Positions 23,150 to 31,630 of a stretch of 35,588 nt of DNA are shown here, one piece after another. Made by a program: the position numbers and the translations under genes. The number at the start of each line of letters is the position of its first letter. Position 1 is the stretch's first letter. The notes under the pieces are model-generated. The model was not told the DNA's origin and ran no database searches. It saw only the letters and a list, made by a program, of their open reading frames with translations. Origin of the DNA: a virus; the IMG/VR virus record IMGVR_UViG_3300032132_000023, positions 1-35,588 of that record. The stretch is one strand, 5' to 3'.

Positions 23150-26125
23150 CTATGGGGCTGGCCTAGAAAGTAAGGAATTTTTTTCAATTCCAGCAGCCTT
23201 GTATAGCCAACCAAGATCGATGTTTTCTAATTTCGCATCAATAAATTTAAGTGCATTTATTAGCTTAATATTATTAGCCTTAGTCCAACTATTTAGTGTC
23301 TTAATAAAATCCTGAGTAAGCAAGCCTCTATTTTCTCCCGGTTTTTGAGTTTGAACTCCGTAAAGATTAGATAATTCCTTAGCAACTATTGTTGCTTCCG
23401 CTAAAACATTACCTACATCCGCAGCAACCAGTTTTCCCTCCTCATAAAGATCGCCAGTGTGTCTGGCTACATCCTTAGCAACCAGTTTTCCCTCCTCTAG
23501 AAGACTACCGCCGTGTCTGGCTACATCCGCAGCAACCAGTTTTCCCTCCTCTAGAAGACTACCGCCGTGTCTGGCTACATCCGCAGCAACCAGTTTTCCC
23601 TCCTCTAGAAGCTGGTCAGTGTGGAAGGATACATCCTCAGCAACCAGTTTTCCCTCCTCTATAAGCTGGTCAGTGTGGAAGGATACATCCTCAGAAATGT
23701 TTCTTAGTTCATCAACAACTTCTTCTGTAGAATCCGGGGCAGCGGTTGTCGTTTGAGGCCACTCTACTGTCGACACGACTCCACTCTCTAGATAGTCGCT
23801 TATAAGTTTTGGCGCAACGATTTGAAGAGACTCTTGCCTTGTCATTCCCTGCTCTCTAAATTTCGACACCTTAGCCTGATCATCTTCGGACAGACTGTCT
23901 ATTATCGTTCTTAGGTCACGATCCCTCAGAAAAACCGACCGCGCTCTTTTTATAACGGAGCCTATCGGATTTAACTCTGTAGGCAGAGTATCGCGTAGTC
24001 TGTCTAAGATCCGAGGTGGTAGCTCTTCTACCTGACTCCTAGTTAAGTTTGCAAAATCCCCATCCTTTTGAAACTCTGGATGGCTTTTCATAAGTATGTC
24101 TATCGCACTTACAGATGTGACTTCTTCAGCGGGTTTCCCTACTTCATCGGGTTTCTCTACTTCATCGGGTTTCTCTGTAGCCTCAGTGGTCCATATTTCG
24201 GGACTAACTGGGATGTTCATATTAGGATCTTCTTGTCGTGCACCGTATATTCGATCTGTATTTGTCACTATATCTGGACCCGTAGGTAAACCCAAGGCAC
24301 GGGCTGTACGAATCTCTAATTCTTTTATATCCGTTAATTGATTTATATGGAGCCGCCCACCGTTAGCTTGTATATCTACTTGATCAAGTAGACCAGGATT
24401 ATTTTTGTCGCCTGAAGATATACTCTGGCTCAGTGCGAAATTTTTAGCTTGTAACTCCTTTCCAGGAGGTATCTTTCCAGCACTAATTTGAGCATTAATA
24501 TTATTTTCAATTGTCGCTAAAAAGTTTTCTTCGCCTTTAATATTAATGAATCTTGGATTATAGAAACCTCCAGGATGAACCGCGTCTCTGTTGTAAAAAG
24601 CATGTGTGGTGGCGCTAAGAGTTGATTTATCTGGGTCAACATTCCAGACACCTATAGTAGAGTCTTCTACCCCCTTCCCAAATTCTCCTATCAAGAAATT
24701 TACTCCAGCTTTTCGGTCAGCAATGCCCACACCACCGCCAATTAGTGGAGAGGGAGATCCAATCATAGTAAAAAGCCAATCCGGCCCCATACGATCTTTA
24801 GCTACTCCATCTATCTGCGTTATATTTTTGCGTAAGTTAAAGTCTACATATTTTTCATACATATCGGCTACTTGGGGTTTAGTTAACCGTATATTTAGTT
24901 TTGATTCGCCTAAAGCTTGGAGTGTGTCTGCTTTAAAGTTCGCCCCTAAATGCTTTATCATTTTTGCTTCTTCGGCCATAACTGTTTCTAGTTGTTTAGT
25001 CGTTAAGTCTTTATGGTCCTCCTGATCAAATAGTTGTGCTGAAAATAAATCACGAAATGTTTTCATCGTATCCGAGTTATTAGGACCATAATTTATATTT
25101 ATAAATCTTAATGCGTCTTCATCAGTAGGCAACATAGTAGTATGGTAAGCCAGATAAAACTCTTGTGGATTTTTTGCTTTTTGTCCATCAGTAGAATTTA
25201 CAAAGCTTACAAGAGCAGGGTTATAATCTTTTGGATTTTCTATAATCTTGGCTCGATGAGTCGTTATTGCCACTTCTTGCGCCCTCCTCTTCGCCCCGCC
25301 CCCATACGCCTGCGCCCAGTTCGGGTTTGTAACAGCATAAGCATCAAAAGCTTTTTCCATCGCAGATGAGTTAGGACGAACACCAACTTCTCGAAGCCAA
25401 GTAGCAGTGTCTCCTGCATGGTCACCACCTAAAAAAGCCTCAACATCAGCATTTGAATATTTATGTGCGTCTTCTCCAAAAAGAATATATTTTAAACCGT
25501 CTGCTTTATAATCATCTACTGTTTTATCTGGGTCCACAGAAGCTTTTATTCGTGTCCAAAATTTTTGCACACCTGTATCACCGTACCAACCCGCTTTTTC
25601 TGCTCTTTTTTCTAATTCCTCATATGTAGGCGCATCAGTTACCATCTTTCGATACTTATAAAATTTCTTTAAATAAGCATCTCCCTCAGCTTTAAACGCC
25701 CCCTTATTTTTTTGATCTCCTAAAAACATCGCTACTAAAGAATCTTTATCTTCACGACCTTGAAACTCTGCTTCAAGCTGAGTTTTATAAGTCTCCTCCA
25801 TTATTGATTGAGCATTTTGAGAAGGAGTTTTATTATTTTTAAAAAGGTTGGTTTCTACCGCCGCTACTTGCTTTCGTATTGCTTTGAGTCCACGAGTTCC
25901 TCGCACAGCTTGTCTACCTTGTGCAGTTTCAAAAAAATCTTTGTCGTTACCTAGAAAAATACCTTTTCCTAATTCTGTAACTCCTTCTGAAATAGCACCA
26001 ACAACCGGCTGCGCCGCTGCAACCAGCAAAGTCTGCTGCCACCAAGGCATACTTTGCCGCCGCCTGTACTGCGACTCCGCTCCACTAGCGAAAAGACCCC
26101 CTATTCGTCCAGTTCCAAATGGCAT
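23150..26125 (-). CDS. large virion protein with 18-residue repeats
   Basis: A 991-residue protein encoded directly upstream of the giant transglycosylase protein, in the place of T7 gp15-type internal virion proteins. The N-terminus has a short hydrophobic stretch (WWQQTLLVAAAQPVVGAI, residues about 28-45). The body is long, charged and mostly helical, with no enzymatic motif I recognise. Near residues 810-900 five copies of an 18-residue repeat (for example EDVSFHTDQLLEEGKLVA) and a sixth degenerate one occur. A role in the ejection channel or tail is likely from context only. Just before the repeats a 'TEKPDEVEKPDEVGKPAEE' linker is seen. The gene starts within the stop of its upstream neighbour. 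Confidence 0.75.
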   Translation of the reverse strand: MPFGTGRIGGLFASGAESQYRRRQSMPWWQQTLLVAAAQPVVGAISEGVTELGKGIFLGNDKDFFETAQGRQAVRGTRGLKAIRKQVAAVETNLFKNNKTPSQNAQSIMEETYKTQLEAEFQGREDKDSLVAMFLGDQKNKGAFKAEGDAYLKKFYKYRKMVTDAPTYEELEKRAEKAGWYGDTGVQKFWTRIKASVDPDKTVDDYKADGLKYILFGEDAHKYSNADVEAFLGGDHAGDTATWLREVGVRPNSSAMEKAFDAYAVTNPNWAQAYGGGAKRRAQEVAITTHRAKIIENPKDYNPALVSFVNSTDGQKAKNPQEFYLAYHTTMLPTDEDALRFININYGPNNSDTMKTFRDLFSAQLFDQEDHKDLTTKQLETVMAEEAKMIKHLGANFKADTLQALGESKLNIRLTKPQVADMYEKYVDFNLRKNITQIDGVAKDRMGPDWLFTMIGSPSPLIGGGVGIADRKAGVNFLIGEFGKGVEDSTIGVWNVDPDKSTLSATTHAFYNRDAVHPGGFYNPRFINIKGEENFLATIENNINAQISAGKIPPGKELQAKNFALSQSISSGDKNNPGLLDQVDIQANGGRLHINQLTDIKELEIRTARALGLPTGPDIVTNTDRIYGARQEDPNMNIPVSPEIWTTEATEKPDEVEKPDEVGKPAEEVTSVSAIDILMKSHPEFQKDGDFANLTRSQVEELPPRILDRLRDTLPTELNPIGSVIKRARSVFLRDRDLRTIIDSLSEDDQAKVSKFREQGMTRQESLQIVAPKLISDYLESGVVSTVEWPQTTTAAPDSTEEVVDELRNISEDVSFHTDQLIEEGKLVAEDVSFHTDQLLEEGKLVAADVARHGGSLLEEGKLVAADVARHGGSLLEEGKLVAKDVARHTGDLYEEGKLVAADVGNVLAEATIVAKELSNLYGVQTQKPGENRGLLTQDFIKTLNSWTKANNIKLINALKFIDAKLENIDLGWLYKAAGIEKNSLLSRPAP
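23425..23694 (-). repeat. five tandem 54-bp repeats (18 residues each)
   Basis: The same 19-base block recurs at 23425, 23479, 23533, 23587 and 23641, exactly 54 bases apart. Units starting at 23479 and 23533 are almost identical over their whole length. The repeat encodes a heavily charged amphipathic unit ending in EEGKLVA. Exact spacing and local identity point to recent expansion by slippage or recombination. Confidence 0.95.
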
Positions 26126-26634
26126 TATTGTTCTCCTTTTTGTGATCTACTCATAAGTGAAGGCGCTGCTTTAATTTTTTCAGCCATAGGAGATTCCTCA
26201 TCATCCTCTGGATTTTCTATAGTTTGTAATTTAGCTCTAAAAGTATTATTTTCTTGTTCTTCTTCATCATTGATAATAACAGCTTTAATTCCTTCTTTCT
26301 CAGATAAACCAAGTAATATATATGCTAAAGGCTCAGCTAATAGTAACATCATGTCTGGATTTATTTCTCCGTCTTCAAAGCTTTTTGTTAGAATAACTTG
26401 AACAATATTCATAACAGGAACCCCGTCAGCTAAAAGACCCATGAAGGCATCAAAATTTTCTTCAGCAGTAATTAGCTTAAAATAATAATCAAGGGCTTCG
26501 TTCCTTGATGTAAATTCTGGAGGCCCTTCATAAGACGCAGGAGCTTCTGGATTATTTGTTAATGATTGCCCAGGAATCGGTCTATTAGTCCGAGTTGAAA
26601 ACTCTCTTGTATTTTCACTATCTAAAAATGCCAT
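26125..26634 (-). CDS. 169-residue virion-region protein, unknown
   Basis: A 169-residue acidic protein. It starts with a polar arm containing IPGQSLTNNPEAPASYEGPPEF. A helical core then covers about residues 42-105 (EALDYYFKLI, FDAFMGLLADGVPVMNIVQVIL, PDMMLLLAEPLAYILLGL). The acidic tail runs through ENPEDDEESP. The PxGxSLT...P..yE.PP...eA pattern is known to me from marine phage structural regions, but no function is attached to it. AAAGGA precedes the ATG. It overlaps the start of the 991-residue gene by one base, so the two are probably made together. Confidence 0.65.
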   Translation of the reverse strand: MAFLDSENTREFSTRTNRPIPGQSLTNNPEAPASYEGPPEFTSRNEALDYYFKLITAEENFDAFMGLLADGVPVMNIVQVILTKSFEDGEINPDMMLLLAEPLAYILLGLSEKEGIKAVIINDEEEQENNTFRAKLQTIENPEDDEESPMAEKIKAAPSLMSRSQKGEQ

Positions 26635-26657
26635 TTTTATTTATCCTTTTTTTACTA

Positions 26658-28136
26658 TCATGCTCTGGGATACATCGAAACTTGTGGTGCCCACGTATTA
26701 TATGTACTCGTCCCGTCTTCCGCCTGCATTCCATACGAACTAAAAACTGCATTTGTGTTATCAGAAAGATACGTTGACGCATCTATTTCCTGCCCAGCAA
26801 TAGGACCGTGAGTAAGCGGCTGAATATGCTCTCTTGTATCAGCCAGTGCTTGATAGCTTGCGTAAGGTACTTCTGGTTCCGGCGAACCATATAACAGTTC
26901 ATTAATCCCCGCAGTAGCAAAAGTTTGGGTTGTGGTATCAACAATGTTAGAGCCTTTAGATGCAACTTTACTAGCCGCCTCATAAATCTTCGTCCCCACC
27001 TCGTCTGCACTCACCTTATCGCTAATTGCTTCTGGAGCGTCAGGACCCTTTCTCAGCAAAGACACGGCTTCCGACTTCTTTCGCATATCGTCAACATAAG
27101 CAGTAATATCTCTTCCGCCCCAACCACCAATAATTCCCTTTTCTCTTTCCGCAGAGGGAGCGGCTAAAGTTTCTTTGTACTGAAGATCTCGTTGTTCCGT
27201 AAGTGAAGACGGCCCCGGCGGTGCTTCACTCTGTATCCGTGCATAGTCCTCAAAATCTTGTCTTCCCCCATAATTACTTGTTTGACTATTATAATTTTTT
27301 ACGGATATTTCATATTCAGCCGCATTTACAGGGTCTAAAACATTTCTTGTGACTTCTTTAGGGTTACCTTTAGGGTTAAACAGAGAAGGCTTTCTATCTA
27401 CCATATAAGTTTCATACCTATAGTCAGGGACGTATTGTCCTGTTACAACTTTCCCGAAATCTGTAACCCCTTCTGAAATTCCTTTTACTAGATCTACACC
27501 GCTATCCGCCGCAGTTGGAAGTACATTACTCAGTCTGTTTTTAAAATTTAAAAATATTGTATCGTACCCTTCAGGAGTTAAACCCGAAGGAGCAACCGAA
27601 GTACCAGTTTTAACTAGCTTACCCGCTTCGTCTCGTATTAAATCACCGCTCGCATTTTTGGCATATCCCTCTAAAGCATCCGGTCTAAATCTGGAAAAGA
27701 AACCTTCGGCGGGTAGCTTATTTCTTAAAGCAGCACTTATCCCTGTTTTATCTCCAATGAATTTTAAAGTATCTCCAACAGTTCCAGTTACAACATCTGT
27801 AATAGATCCTAAAACATCACCAGCTTCTTTTAGTATGGCCCTTGGAATTTTAGCAACCGATTTAACACCATTAACTACCGTCATAGCAGCTTTTGCCCAC
27901 TTACTTCCATTATCTGCGGCTATTGCTAGTTTTCCCACTACTCCGCTACCTATTTTTCCAAGAAATTGTAAAGCATATCCACCTATATAAGATGTAAGTA
28001 CCATCATTCCTATTTGCCCTAGTATGCCAAACTTATTCATAAATTTTCCGACTTTTGCCCAGCCCTTCTTAATCCAGCCACCGACTTTCTTAAATACTTT
28101 ACCGATGCCTTTAAATATTTTTTTAAACCATCCCAT
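26658..28136 (-). CDS. virion protein with cationic amphipathic N-terminus, probably membrane-active
   Basis: A 492-residue protein. Residues 1-36 are a strongly cationic amphipathic helix series (WFKKIFKGIGKVFKKVGGWIKK), followed by a hydrophobic segment at about 38-70 (ILGQIGMMVLTSYIGGYAL). The rest is polar, with a Pro/Ser/Thr-rich second half. This layout is like phage proteins that insert into the host envelope during DNA entry, but I do not recognise the family with certainty. It follows the 969-residue coiled-coil gene in the late operon. A textbook AAGGAGATTATA ribosome site precedes its ATG, predicting high expression. Confidence 0.65.
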   Translation of the reverse strand: MGWFKKIFKGIGKVFKKVGGWIKKGWAKVGKFMNKFGILGQIGMMVLTSYIGGYALQFLGKIGSGVVGKLAIAADNGSKWAKAAMTVVNGVKSVAKIPRAILKEAGDVLGSITDVVTGTVGDTLKFIGDKTGISAALRNKLPAEGFFSRFRPDALEGYAKNASGDLIRDEAGKLVKTGTSVAPSGLTPEGYDTIFLNFKNRLSNVLPTAADSGVDLVKGISEGVTDFGKVVTGQYVPDYRYETYMVDRKPSLFNPKGNPKEVTRNVLDPVNAAEYEISVKNYNSQTSNYGGRQDFEDYARIQSEAPPGPSSLTEQRDLQYKETLAAPSAEREKGIIGGWGGRDITAYVDDMRKKSEAVSLLRKGPDAPEAISDKVSADEVGTKIYEAASKVASKGSNIVDTTTQTFATAGINELLYGSPEPEVPYASYQALADTREHIQPLTHGPIAGQEIDASTYLSDNTNAVFSSYGMQAEDGTSTYNTWAPQVSMYPRA

Positions 28137-28140
28137 TATA

Positions 28141-28200
28141 ATCTCCTTCTAAACAGATCTCTGTAGTATAAACGACTTATTAATATTACTTAACCAAGAG
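28141..28200 (-). promoter_or_regulatory. intergenic leader with strong ribosome site, weak promoter-like -10
   Basis: This AT-rich gap is one of the few non-overlapping junctions in the late arm. It holds AAGGAG (complement of 28143-28148) placed for the 492-residue gene. TATACT (complement of 28165-28170) resembles a -10 box, but 17 bases upstream there is only a poor -35 (TTAAGT). No U-run hairpin terminator is visible. A minor internal promoter is possible. Confidence 0.3.
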
Positions 28201-31110
28201 CTAGGGCGCGAATATAATGTCTTCAAGTTCGTTAGTTATCGCTATCGCCTCGTCTTTGTCCTCTTTCATAAAAACTGTGTTTCCATATATGGACGACGCT
28301 ATTTGCATAGCCCTTTCTCTTGCTGACTGATTAGCTGCGTGAGAAAAGGCTGCGGTATCTCTTAAACTTTGCCATATTTGATTTTGTTCCGCACTCGACA
28401 TATTAAAAGCAAATTGAGACGCTTGTTGATTCGCAGCATTCTGAGCCGCTGTCCCTATTGTATTAGCCTGTCTCCTCCAAGCAATATTAGATTGTTCAAC
28501 GGCTTGTGCATTTTGAGCATTCCATTGGTCTGTTTTAAATTCTAAGTCTTTGTCAAACATATTTACTCTAGTAATTAAATCATTATTAAATTTTTGAGCG
28601 TCCAAATCGTTTTGATTTTCTATCGCTTCCATACGATTAGCTTCTGCCGAGTTGAACTGAACCATAGCGTTTGATTGGCTAGTATTAAACTGCTCTATCT
28701 GCTGCGCAAGATTTTGCATAAATTGATTCGTTTGATTTTCTGATGTTGCATTAAATTGTTTTGAAGCATTTGTAGCTGCTTGGTCAGAAAGCATTCTTTG
28801 TTGTTCCATTTGTTGATCAAGAACAGTACTCTGTTGCCTGTTGTTTAAATTAGCCATATCCATCTGTAAGAAGTTCTGTGCGTTGGTGATCGCTAATTTA
28901 GTTCGCTGGTCAGCCGCCGCTAAATCCATAGATGCCATAGTCGTAGCATTTTGAATTGCACTTTGTTGCCTTGCATTAAAATCTGTTACAGTCATAGACT
29001 GCATAAACTTACTATTAGCTATTTCTACTTGCTGAGCAGCATTAAATTTAGACATGTCTATATTAGCAACTGTAGCTGCATTAGTTACAGCTCTTTGCTG
29101 GTCAACATTTAATTGAGCAATGCCCATTTGCTGAGATATATTAGCCTGTAGTAGATTTGTTTGCATTCTTGAATTTAGATTTGCAAGTTCCGTTTGTTGG
29201 GAGGCTGTGAGATTTTCTGAAGATGCTTGATTTAGTGATGATAAATTAGCGAGTCTCATTTGCTGATCATTAGAAAGGTTTGCGAGACCCATCTGCTGTT
29301 TAAAACCAGCATTTTTTGATAGGAAGTCTGCGGCTATCTGCATCTCTGCAAGCTTTTCTTGATTCTCAGCGGATTGATCTGCACCTGCCCTTTCAGCCTC
29401 GACTTGCAAGTTAGCCATTGCCATCTGCTGCTCGTTGCCTAAATTTTGAACATTCATAGCTTGTTGGTTTTGTACGTTAAGTACAGCGGCCTGCTGTCGA
29501 TTCTGCAAGTTTTGTAGTGATGTCTGCTGCTGCTGCTGTGCCGTAAGCATTACACCTTCTTGTTTAAACTGACTCTGCATGACTTTCATTTGTTGTGACA
29601 TCTGCGCAGATTGTGATTCAGAAGTTTGACGATTAGCAAGATTTGCCATACGCCGCTGCATATCTTGAGTAGATTGTGCTAGATTGGCCTGCTGTTCATT
29701 AGACAGATTCTGTGCTGCACGTTGCTGTAAGGCTTGGGCATTATTCTGTGCTATTGGTAAAGCACTTTGAATAATTGCGTTAAATAAAGCATCCCTTCCT
29801 ACAGAAGAAACTGATAAGCCTCTTTCTACCATTTGCTGATTAATTGCATCTACAGCAGGCTTAGCCCACGCAGGAGTTTTGCCTTCATCCATACCCGCAA
29901 GAAGACCTTCTATTTGAGAAGATACCAAGGCTTCTGTAGGTAATGCGGCAACCGCTGCTTGAACTTCCACAGGCTGGTCATCTATTTGGGCTGTTACAGA
30001 GGCGGGATTTTCTACAATAGCTGCTGAAATATCGGGTGGTAAAGCACCAGTTTCGGCAAGCATAGACGCTGCCGCAGCAGTTGCAGCAGTTCCTGTTACA
30101 GCCCTACGCTGAGAAGCTTCGTAACCTACTGTATTTATAATTTCTGCGGCTTGTCCGGTAGTAGCAGCCGTACCTGTAAGAGCTTCACGTTGTAATTTTT
30201 CAGCTTCTGGAGTTGCAGATACCGTAACGGTTGTTCCCGTGACTTGATCTACAGCCGACTTAGTATCTACTACAAACTCTGCTGCTTGAGCTTTTGCAGC
30301 CTGTTCCTGTGCTGTATCTCTTTGTGCCGTTTGTACTTTAGAAGCGTCTGTAAATGCAGGGCCTGCTGCCGTTGCTTCCCCGCTCGTTACCGTTCCTTGT
30401 GCGGCTATTGTAGGGTCTACCCCAACTGCGGCGGCGGCGGTATATTTCTCAGCGGTCAAGGCGTCCTGTTTTTTAGCCTCACCAGCATCTCCCGCTGTTA
30501 CAGTAAGGTCTCCAGCAACAACACCAGCAGCAGGTTTATCAGTAGCCACGCGATCCTTTATTTCCTGCGTTACCGTAGACTGAATATTAGGGTCTGCCCC
30601 AGTGTACGCAACACCAGTCGATCCACTATCCGGTACAGTTGCAGTGCCTGCCACTATTACCCCTCCGTTTGCTGCACCGAGGTCTCCTCCTCCTCCTTGT
30701 CCTCCTCCCTGTCCTTGGTTTCCTTCTCCCTGTCCTTGGTTTCCTCCTCCCTGCCCTTGGTTTCCTTCTCCCTGTCCTTGGTTTCCTTCTCCCTGTCCTT
30801 GGTTTCCTCCTCCCTGTCCTTGGTTTCCTCCTCCCTGTCCTTGGTTTCCTCCTCCCTGTCCTTGGTTTCCTCCTCCCTGTCCTTGGCCTCCTCCTCCTTG
30901 ATTTCCAGTTCCAGTTGTAGCAGTGCCCCCTAGAGAGGCCAGATAGTCCATGTAGGATATAAACTCCCCTGTCGCTGTATTAGTAAAGCCACCGGGAGCT
31001 GCCGTGTGGCCCGCTGGTAAACCAAAGCCGCCACCTTGAAATTTCTTACGGTCTACATAACCGCCCTTACGAAAGTCAGCCCGATTCTTTAGCGCTCTTA
31101 TTCTAGACAT
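28201..31110 (-). CDS. Gln/Asn-rich coiled-coil virion protein with 44 eleven-residue repeats
   Basis: A 969-residue protein in three parts. Residues about 1-70 are basic then Gly-rich. At about 73-136 a low-complexity tract carries eight NQGQGGG/NQGQGEG units. A Thr/Ala/Val-rich region (about 150-450) has no recognised domain. From residue 457 to 940 the chain is an unbroken run of 44 eleven-residue repeats such as NLSNEQQANLA and NLNNRQQSTVL, often Asn first, Gln at 6-7 and Ala/Leu/Phe last. Such hendecads make right-handed coiled coils. The short charged C-terminus ends in ELEDIIFAP. Context says a structural tail or ejection component; function is not known. Its start overlaps the preceding one-TM gene by 8 bases. 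Confidence 0.75.
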   Translation of the reverse strand: MSRIRALKNRADFRKGGYVDRKKFQGGGFGLPAGHTAAPGGFTNTATGEFISYMDYLASLGGTATTGTGNQGGGGQGQGGGNQGQGGGNQGQGGGNQGQGGGNQGQGEGNQGQGEGNQGQGGGNQGQGEGNQGQGGGQGGGGDLGAANGGVIVAGTATVPDSGSTGVAYTGADPNIQSTVTQEIKDRVATDKPAAGVVAGDLTVTAGDAGEAKKQDALTAEKYTAAAAVGVDPTIAAQGTVTSGEATAAGPAFTDASKVQTAQRDTAQEQAAKAQAAEFVVDTKSAVDQVTGTTVTVSATPEAEKLQREALTGTAATTGQAAEIINTVGYEASQRRAVTGTAATAAAASMLAETGALPPDISAAIVENPASVTAQIDDQPVEVQAAVAALPTEALVSSQIEGLLAGMDEGKTPAWAKPAVDAINQQMVERGLSVSSVGRDALFNAIIQSALPIAQNNAQALQQRAAQNLSNEQQANLAQSTQDMQRRMANLANRQTSESQSAQMSQQMKVMQSQFKQEGVMLTAQQQQQTSLQNLQNRQQAAVLNVQNQQAMNVQNLGNEQQMAMANLQVEAERAGADQSAENQEKLAEMQIAADFLSKNAGFKQQMGLANLSNDQQMRLANLSSLNQASSENLTASQQTELANLNSRMQTNLLQANISQQMGIAQLNVDQQRAVTNAATVANIDMSKFNAAQQVEIANSKFMQSMTVTDFNARQQSAIQNATTMASMDLAAADQRTKLAITNAQNFLQMDMANLNNRQQSTVLDQQMEQQRMLSDQAATNASKQFNATSENQTNQFMQNLAQQIEQFNTSQSNAMVQFNSAEANRMEAIENQNDLDAQKFNNDLITRVNMFDKDLEFKTDQWNAQNAQAVEQSNIAWRRQANTIGTAAQNAANQQASQFAFNMSSAEQNQIWQSLRDTAAFSHAANQSARERAMQIASSIYGNTVFMKEDKDEAIAITNELEDIIFAP
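28291..29742 (-). repeat. hendecad array: 44 consecutive 33-bp (11-residue) units
   Basis: I laid out residues 457-940 of the 969-residue protein in rows of eleven and found no insertion or deletion in 44 rows. Examples are NLQNRQQAAVL, NLSNDQQMRLA, NLTASQQTELA, DFNARQQSAIQ and NSAEANRMEAI. The last position turns from Ala/Leu to Phe in rows 30-36. DNA copies are diverged, so the register is held at protein level. Confidence 0.9.
30703..30892 (-). repeat. 21-bp repeats encoding NQGQGGG/NQGQGEG
   Basis: Eight tandem 21-bp units encode the heptapeptide NQGQG(G/E)G, flanked by shorter Gly/Gln-rich bits. The DNA units differ by a few bases (the Gly/Glu change is a single base). This is a low-complexity, slippage-prone, Gly-rich linker near the N-terminus of the 969-residue protein. 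It also creates long Pro/Leu-rich false ORFs on the + strand. Confidence 0.95.
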
Positions 31111-31318
31111 GTGATAACCCCACTATTATTGACCCCATACAACTCACCATTGTTATAACAATAAGCCAAGCTAACTTCTCCCATCGCGCCGAATGCGCTT
31201 TGGTTGCTGTTTTTAATTCACGTAATTCCACAGCAGATTCTGCCCATCTCTCGGCACATTCTTTTTCGTGCTTTGCAATTCTTTCGAGGGCCGCTACCGC
31301 AGCATCTTCTCCATTCAT
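31103..31318 (-). CDS. one-TM protein with coiled-coil N-terminus (XhlA-like layout)
   Basis: A 71-residue protein with a charged helical N-terminal part (ALERIAKHEKECAERWAES) and one membrane segment at about 48-68 (LAWLIVITMVSCMGSIIVGL). This is the layout of small phage membrane proteins like XhlA that help holins. Here it lies among tail genes, not beside the holin, so its role is uncertain. It starts one base into the previous stop and overlaps the next gene by 8 bases. Confidence 0.55.
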   Translation of the reverse strand: MNGEDAAVAALERIAKHEKECAERWAESAVELRELKTATKAHSARWEKLAWLIVITMVSCMGSIIVGLSHV

Positions 31319-31596
31319 TAAACTGTTTCGTTATCTTTTAAATAGATATTATTAGTTCCACCAGCTACACCAGCAGGATCGGGATTAGTAACATCATTTG
31401 CTCCACCACCTAGTTGCGGGGAATCTTTAAGATAAATAGAAGTGCTTGCTACATCAGAAACTTCTGGTGAATAAATATCATTAACACCCCCTGGAATATT
31501 CGCAGGGCCTCCGTTGGGTGGATATAGCTTATCTAGCGCTGGAGGCTGCATACCGCTTTTAGGATATGGAAATTTTTCTCCGTTCATTTTAGGCAT
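31318..31596 (-). CDS. 92-residue Gly/Pro/Asn-rich protein
   Basis: A small low-complexity protein with repeated short motifs: GGVNDIYSPE, SIYLKDSP, GGGANDVTNPD and GGTNNIYLKDNE. The repeating 'IYLKD' and 'GG.ND' pieces suggest a short beta-type fibrous element or tail decoration. No family is recognised. AAGGAG precedes the ATG, and the gene lies directly after the tail fibre gene. Confidence 0.55.
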   Translation of the reverse strand: MPKMNGEKFPYPKSGMQPPALDKLYPPNGGPANIPGGVNDIYSPEVSDVASTSIYLKDSPQLGGGANDVTNPDPAGVAGGTNNIYLKDNETV

Positions 31597-31630
31597 TTTA
31601 TTTTCTCCTTTTTAATTGTAAAATTATTTA

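Noticed and set aside
23457-23756. Ser-rich + strand open frame with a repeated pattern
   Set aside because: It is the antisense reading of the 54-bp repeat array in the 991-residue protein.
30602-30933. Long Pro/Leu/Ser-rich open frames on the + strand
   Set aside because: They are mirror images of the GGGNQGQ repeat of the 969-residue protein; the low-complexity DNA keeps all frames open, and they have no ribosome sites or sensible neighbours.
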